This document shows, one piece after another, positions 59,989-64,000 of a stretch of 64,000 nucleotides of DNA. Location: contig NZ_JALM01000074.1 in NCBI RefSeq assembly GCF_000737195.2, positions 1-64,000 on the forward strand, in the 5' to 3' direction. Under the pieces are notes generated by a model. That model ran no database searches. It was not told the origin of the DNA and was given only the letters and a program-made list of their open reading frames with translations. Position numbers and translations under genes: made by a program. Every line of letters begins with the position of its first letter. The stretch's first letter is position 1. Source of the DNA: Sciscionella sediminilitoris (GTDB lineage: Bacteria; Actinomycetota; Actinomycetes; Mycobacteriales; Pseudonocardiaceae).

Positions 59989-61146
59989 ATGCCCGCAGTG
60001 AGCCAGGAGGATTTCCGGCCGATCCAGGAGCTGGTGCACGAGTTCATCCGGGACCGGGTGGTACCGCGCGAGCAGGAGATCGCCGATGCCGACGCGATAC
60101 CGGAGGAACTGCGCAGGCAGGCCGCCGAGATGGGGCTGTTCGGGTACGCCATCCCCCAGGAATGGGGCGGGCTGGGCCTGGACCTCACCCAGGACGTGGA
60201 GCTGGCCATGGAGTTCGGCTACACGACCCTGGCGCTGCGGTCGATGTTCGGCACCAACAACGGCATCGCCGGTCAGGTGCTGGTCGGTTTCGGCACGGAT
60301 GAGCAGAAATCCGAGTGGCTGGAGCGTATCGCCTCGGGCGCGGTGGTCGCGTCCTTCGCGCTCACCGAGCCGGGCGCCGGGTCCAATCCGGCCGGGCTGC
60401 GCACCAGCGCGGTGCGCGACGGGGACGACTGGGTGATCGACGGGCAGAAGCGGTTCATCACCAACGCGCCGATCGCCGACCTGTTCATCGTGTTCGCCCG
60501 CACCCGCCCGGCTGACGAGTCCGGGACCGGGATCGCGGTGTTCCTGGTCCCCGCGGACACGCCGGGCGTCGAGGTCGCCGCCAAGGACCGGAAGATGGGC
60601 CAGGAGGGCGCGTGGACCGCGGACGTGAACCTCACCGGGGTCCGGGTGCCCGCGGCAAGCCTGATCGGCGGGGATGAGGAGGCCGGTTACCGCGCGGCGA
60701 TGACCTCACTGGCTCGCGGCCGGGTGCACATCGCCGCGCTCGCGGTCGGCACCGCGCAGCGCGCGCTCGACGAGTCGGTGGCCTATGCCGCCTCGGCCAC
60801 CCAGGGCGGTACCCCGATCGGGGATTTCCAGCTGGTCCAGGCCATGCTCGCGGATCAGCAGACCGGGGTGCTCGCCGGTCGCGCCCTGGTCCGCGAGACC
60901 GCGCGGAACTACGTCAGCGGCGCGGACCGGCGGATCGGCCCCTCGGCGGCGAAGCTGTACTGCACGGAGATGGTCGCCCAGGTCGCCGATCTCGCGGTCC
61001 AGGTGCACGGTGGAACCGGCTACATGCGGGATGTTCCCGTCGAGCGCATCTACCGCGATGTGCGCCTGCTTCGCCTGTACGAGGGCACCAGTGAGATCCA
61101 GCGCCTGATCATCGGCGGCGGGCTGGTGCGCAGGGCCAGGCGCTGA
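59989..61146 (+). CDS. Acyl-CoA dehydrogenase
   Basis: The ATG at 59989 follows AAGGGG and gives 385 residues; a GTG at 59974 is possible. FAD-dependent alpha,beta-desaturation of an acyl-CoA is expected. Motifs: FALTEPGAGSNPAGLRTSAVRDGDDWVIDGQKRFITNAP (parts), GRVHIAALAVGTAQRALDES, VQVHGGTGYMRDVPVERIYRD and the catalytic Glu in LYEGTSEIQRL near the C-terminus. Convergent with the hydroxyacyl-CoA dehydrogenase, five bases apart. The chain or branching preference is not clear. Confidence 0.93.
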   Translation: MPAVSQEDFRPIQELVHEFIRDRVVPREQEIADADAIPEELRRQAAEMGLFGYAIPQEWGGLGLDLTQDVELAMEFGYTTLALRSMFGTNNGIAGQVLVGFGTDEQKSEWLERIASGAVVASFALTEPGAGSNPAGLRTSAVRDGDDWVIDGQKRFITNAPIADLFIVFARTRPADESGTGIAVFLVPADTPGVEVAAKDRKMGQEGAWTADVNLTGVRVPAASLIGGDEEAGYRAAMTSLARGRVHIAALAVGTAQRALDESVAYAASATQGGTPIGDFQLVQAMLADQQTGVLAGRALVRETARNYVSGADRRIGPSAAKLYCTEMVAQVADLAVQVHGGTGYMRDVPVERIYRDVRLLRLYEGTSEIQRLIIGGGLVRRARR

Positions 61147-61151
61147 TCCGC

Positions 61152-62015
61152 TCACGGATGCGGGTAGAAACCCTCGCCGGACTTCACGCCGAGTTTGCCC
61201 GCATCCACGTAGCGGTGCAGCAGGTCCCGCGGTCCGCGCGGCAGATCCGGGTTCTCCCGCGCGTAGTGCTCCTCGATGTCCAGGACCACGTCCAGGCCGA
61301 CCTGATCCATCATCTGGAAGGGCCCGGCGGGCAGGTGCCAGTTGAGCCGGAACATCGCGTCCACGTCCTCGGGGCGCGCCACGCCCTCGGCGACCACGGC
61401 GAGCGATTCCCGTTTGATGGCGGCCCAGACGCGGTTGAAGATGAACCCGACGCTTTCCCTGCGGGCCTCGAACGGGTGGATGTCGAACTCCGGCAGCACC
61501 GCGAGCAGGGTGTCGAGCAGCCCGCGTTCGGTCTCGCCATCGGACATGAGGTCCACGGCCTTCGCCTCCGGCGGCATGTAGAAGTGCATATTGCACAGCC
61601 GCTTCGGATCCCGGACGCGTTCGGTCATCAGCCGCGAGGGATAGGAGGAGGAGTTGGTGGTGAAGATCGTGTCCGCGGGCGCGGCGGCGTCGATCTCGCC
61701 CCACAGCGGGATTTTCACGTCCAGCCGCTCCGGTACCGCCTCCACGACGAGCCAGGCCCGCGCCACGGCCTCGGCGACCGATTCCGCCGCGACCGCCTTG
61801 CCGGGCGTACCGGAACCGCGTGCGGTGATCAGCCCCGGCAGTTCCCCGGCCACGGACTCGGTTGCCGCCCGGGCCTGCTCGGCGCTCGGATCGTAGACGC
61901 GCACGGTCCCGCCGCGGGAGGCGAACATCAGCGCGATCCGGCGGCCGAGTGTCCCGGCACCGAACACCGCGACCGGGCGGTCCTGGATGTCGGCGAACGA
62001 GAAGGTGTACGGCAT
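61152..62015 (-). CDS. 3-hydroxyacyl-CoA dehydrogenase (NAD-binding family)
   Basis: I choose the ATG at 62015 because GGAG lies ten bases upstream; a GTG at 62024 overlaps the previous stop and is an alternative. The 287-residue product has the Rossmann motif AVFGAGTLGRRIALMFASRGGTVRVYDPS, VVEAVPERLDVKIPLWGEID, TTNSSSYPSRLM, the active-site region NMHFYMPPEAKAVDLM (the canonical H-F-x-N-P is H-F-Y-M-P here) and the C-terminal GVKSGEGFYP. It oxidises a 3-hydroxyacyl-CoA or related hydroxyacid. Same strand and close spacing to the propeller and CoA-transferase genes. Confidence 0.88.
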   Translation of the reverse strand: MPYTFSFADIQDRPVAVFGAGTLGRRIALMFASRGGTVRVYDPSAEQARAATESVAGELPGLITARGSGTPGKAVAAESVAEAVARAWLVVEAVPERLDVKIPLWGEIDAAAPADTIFTTNSSSYPSRLMTERVRDPKRLCNMHFYMPPEAKAVDLMSDGETERGLLDTLLAVLPEFDIHPFEARRESVGFIFNRVWAAIKRESLAVVAEGVARPEDVDAMFRLNWHLPAGPFQMMDQVGLDVVLDIEEHYARENPDLPRGPRDLLHRYVDAGKLGVKSGEGFYPHP

Positions 62016-62020
62016 GGTGC

Positions 62021-62920
62021 TCACGCTCCGATCCCGGCGAGCCCGGTGCAGTGGTCCCGCAGCCGTACGAACACGCGAGCCTCGCCGCCACCGGCTTCCG
62101 GCAACGGGACCACGCTGATCCGCCCGCCCAGATCGGAGACGTAGGCGCGATCGGTGTCCACGGCGAGACCGATGGCCTCGCTGAACCCACCGGCGAGGAT
62201 CTCCGGTTCGGCGCCCTTCTCCCCCGCCGCCGGGACCGGCGCGCGGTTGAGCGTGTTGCCCGCGGGCTCCGCCCCGCGATCGGTCCAGTACAGCCATCCG
62301 CCGCGCAGTTCGAGGTCGATCGGTTCCGGAAGTCCGTCCCAGAGCACCTCGATGTCCGAGCGGGTGGCAGCGGTCTCGCCTCCGGGAATCTCCAGGCCCG
62401 CGCGCAGGATCCGGCCCGCCCCGCCCTTGCTCGGGCCCTTCTGCGTCCAGTACAGGTATCCGGCCGCGCGGTCCACGGCCACCCCGACGCATTCCTGCAA
62501 CCCGCTCGCATCGGGGGTGTTCACCACGAGATCGGTCAGCCCGGTCCCGTCGGCGCGTACCCGGCTGACGCGGAATCCCTCGCGGTCGCCCCAGTACAGG
62601 GTGCCCGCTCGGTCCGAGGCGAGCTGTTTGCCGGTGGTGATCGTGCCCGGGGCGAGCACATCGCGCACCTCGGTCCCGTCCAGCCGCATCGCGTGCAGTC
62701 CGCCGTCGCGCGCGGTGTAATCCATGCCCGCCTCGCCCGGAATCTCCGGATCGAGCACCGGTTTGCCCATCGTGGTCCAGTAGATCGTCCCGTTCTCGAC
62801 CACCACGCCGTCCGGAGACCAGCCGCCGCGTTCCCGGATCGTCGTGACGTTCCCGTTCTCGGTGTCGATGCGGTAGACGGCTCCGGTGCGTACACCGAGC
62901 ACCACCAGTTCCGCGAACAT
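62021..62920 (-). CDS. YWTD-type beta-propeller protein
   Basis: The ATG at 62920 follows GGAGG and gives 299 residues with no signal peptide. Repeats of the type Y-W-T/G-x and L-Y-W are clear: GTIYWTTMGKPV, GTLYWGDREGFRVSR, GYLYWTQKGPSKGGAG and GWLYWTDRGAEPAGN, the six-bladed LDL-receptor YWTD pattern. Function is unknown; similar cytosolic propellers act as lactonases or binding proteins. It lies two bases after the CoA-transferase stop and just before the hydroxyacyl-CoA dehydrogenase, so the three genes form one operon. Confidence 0.85.
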   Translation of the reverse strand: MFAELVVLGVRTGAVYRIDTENGNVTTIRERGGWSPDGVVVENGTIYWTTMGKPVLDPEIPGEAGMDYTARDGGLHAMRLDGTEVRDVLAPGTITTGKQLASDRAGTLYWGDREGFRVSRVRADGTGLTDLVVNTPDASGLQECVGVAVDRAAGYLYWTQKGPSKGGAGRILRAGLEIPGGETAATRSDIEVLWDGLPEPIDLELRGGWLYWTDRGAEPAGNTLNRAPVPAAGEKGAEPEILAGGFSEAIGLAVDTDRAYVSDLGGRISVVPLPEAGGGEARVFVRLRDHCTGLAGIGA

Positions 62921-62922
62921 GT

Positions 62923-64000
62923 TTACCTCCACTCCGGCCGGTGCGATCCCCGCGGGATCCACGGATTCGTGTAATAGCCCGGTGTCGCCGACATCCGGAT
63001 CTGCTCGGTGACCCCGCGATAGCGGCCGAGCGCGGTGTCCGCGGTGAAGGTCTCCGGGTCCAGGTACTCGTGTCCGGGCGCGATCCCCGCGACACTCGCC
63101 GCGTACTCCTTGTCCAGCAGCCCGAGGCTCAGCAACCACAGCGCCACCCGGGTCAGGGACACCATCACCCGGTAGGAACCGCCGTACTCCGCGCGCAGCA
63201 TGAGCGCGCGCAGGATGCCCAGCTGCAGGAACCAGGAGGTGATGTAGTCGTTCACCACGGGAACCGCGGGAAGGGAGGGCACTCCGTTCTCCCCTTCGAG
63301 CAGCATCACCCCGGCGAGACAGCCCGCGGTCTGGTCGAAGCCGACCCGGCCCGCCCACGGCCCGCTGTCCCCGTTCAGGGTCACCTCGGCGTGCACGATC
63401 CCGGGCCGGATCGCGGCCGCGGAACTCGCGTCCAGTCCGTGCCGGGCCAGATAACCGGGCCGGCGATTCGCGTAGCAGACATCCGCTCCGGCGAGCAGCC
63501 CGCGCATCGTCTGCTGATCGGCCGCCCGTCTCAGGTCCAGCTTCGTGGACCGCACGCCGACGTTGGAGGTGCCGTACAGCAGCGGGAGTTCGTACTCGTC
63601 CGGGTCCCAGACGTTGAGCACATCGGCCCCGTGCAGCGCCAGGGCCCGGCCGCACCCGGCCCCGGCGATGATGTGCGCGCGGCCCAGCGCCCGGATGCCC
63701 TCCAGCGGCGCCGCGGCATCTCCGGTGAACGGTTCGGGTTCGCTGTCCCCGATCTTCTCCACCCGTACCGGGGGCAGCTGCGCCAGCACCGAACGGTACT
63801 GCTCGGTGGCCATCAGCTCCTCGGTCGTGCGCAGTACCGGCATGATCACGCCCGCCCGCTCGGCGGCCTCCTCCAGTTCGAAGGAGTTCCATCCCGCGAT
63901 CGCCCGGCGCACCGACTCTTCCCGTTCCGGAACCCCGAGCAGCGCCGAGGCGTCGTTGCGCAGTTTCGGGTACGGGCCGATCGGGTGCACCCAGCGGCCG
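62923..64000 (-). CDS. Class III CoA-transferase (CaiB/BaiF family), partial
   Basis: The frame continues past the right edge, so the N-terminus is missing. The visible part shows a tail like the end of one CoA-transferase module (FELEEAAERAGVIMPVLRTTEELMATEQY) followed by a complete second module: LGRAHIIAGAGCGRALALHGADVLNVWDPDEYE, ADVCYANRRPGYLARHGLD and VGFDQTAGCLAGVMLLE, where the Asp is the catalytic carboxylate. It is therefore probably a two-module fused enzyme. It moves CoA between acyl groups and would feed the dehydrogenases encoded next. Confidence 0.85.
   Translation of the reverse strand, partial: GRWVHPIGPYPKLRNDASALLGVPEREESVRRAIAGWNSFELEEAAERAGVIMPVLRTTEELMATEQYRSVLAQLPPVRVEKIGDSEPEPFTGDAAAPLEGIRALGRAHIIAGAGCGRALALHGADVLNVWDPDEYELPLLYGTSNVGVRSTKLDLRRAADQQTMRGLLAGADVCYANRRPGYLARHGLDASSAAAIRPGIVHAEVTLNGDSGPWAGRVGFDQTAGCLAGVMLLEGENGVPSLPAVPVVNDYITSWFLQLGILRALMLRAEYGGSYRVMVSLTRVALWLLSLGLLDKEYAASVAGIAPGHEYLDPETFTADTALGRYRGVTEQIRMSATPGYYTNPWIPRGSHRPEWR

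Noticed and set aside
1-64000. CRISPR arrays, tRNA or rRNA genes, insertion sequences, integrases
   Set aside because: I found no regularly spaced repeats, no cloverleaf-like tRNA ends, no rRNA segments and no transposase or integrase motifs.

Overview
The window is high-GC DNA (roughly 70%, strong G/C in third codon positions, many GTG starts and ATGA/GTGA gene overlaps). This points to an actinomycete. MurT/GatD, an F420-type deazaflavin oxidoreductase, a type VII secretion-associated protein and a LexA paralogue suggest Pseudonocardiales (Amycolatopsis/Saccharopolyspora-like). That placement is inference from gene content, not a search. I see no rRNA, tRNA, CRISPR array, insertion sequence or prophage. 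It reads as accessory chromosome: about 60 genes, mostly small catabolic operons each paired with a local regulator.

Layout. 1-6.1 kb: end of an MHS transporter, a sulfatase coupled to a Tat-exported sialidase-like protein, a GNAT enzyme, a secreted GH16 glucanase and a quinone oxidoreductase. 6.1-17.6 kb: an eight-gene minus-strand operon (lipoprotein, two permeases and two ATPases of a peptide ABC importer, S9 peptidase, tartrate dehydrogenase-like enzyme, dehalogenase-like hydrolase), then a divergent M20 peptidase and a TetR regulator that share an unusual promoter motif. 17.7-24.3 kb: HIT protein, GNAT, a membrane protein/winged-helix regulator pair behind a promoter enclosed in a perfect inverted repeat, a formate/nitrite channel, a P1 peptidase/TetR/APC permease unit and an OsmC protein. 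24.6-28.8 kb: a two-component system leading into murT-gatD for lipid II amidation. 28.8-31.6 kb: LysR, NAD formate dehydrogenase, F420-type oxidoreductase. 31.6-35.7 kb: FAH-family enzyme, CoA ligase and metallo-beta-lactamase-fold operon with a divergent TetR. 35.7-43.1 kb: methyltransferase, peptidase E, IclR, a DUF1177/NCS1 permease/M20 peptidase operon, cyclase and HxlR. 43.1-44.8 kb: a candidate secreted ADP-ribosyltransferase-like effector and its partner gene. 44.8-51.8 kb: LysR/MFS pair, then LysR with crotonase, acyl-CoA synthetase and MHS transporter. 51.8-56.3 kb: methyltransferase, VOC protein, SMP-30 protein, a lexA-like gene broken by an amber codon, an XRE-cupin regulator and an MDR oxidoreductase. 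56.4-64 kb: LysR, an esterase lacking its nucleophile elbow, methyltransferase, SRPBCC protein, acyl-CoA dehydrogenase, hydroxyacyl-CoA dehydrogenase, a YWTD propeller and a CoA-transferase cut by the window end.

Most noteworthy: the amber-interrupted lexA paralogue; the effector/partner pair with a substituted catalytic arginine; the promoter-sharing motifs of the TetR and XRE-cupin regulators; the promoter inside a 14-bp inverted repeat; the cysteine-depleted formate dehydrogenase; and the esterase that has lost exactly the SAGG residues of its active site. Most other genes look like ordinary members of their families.
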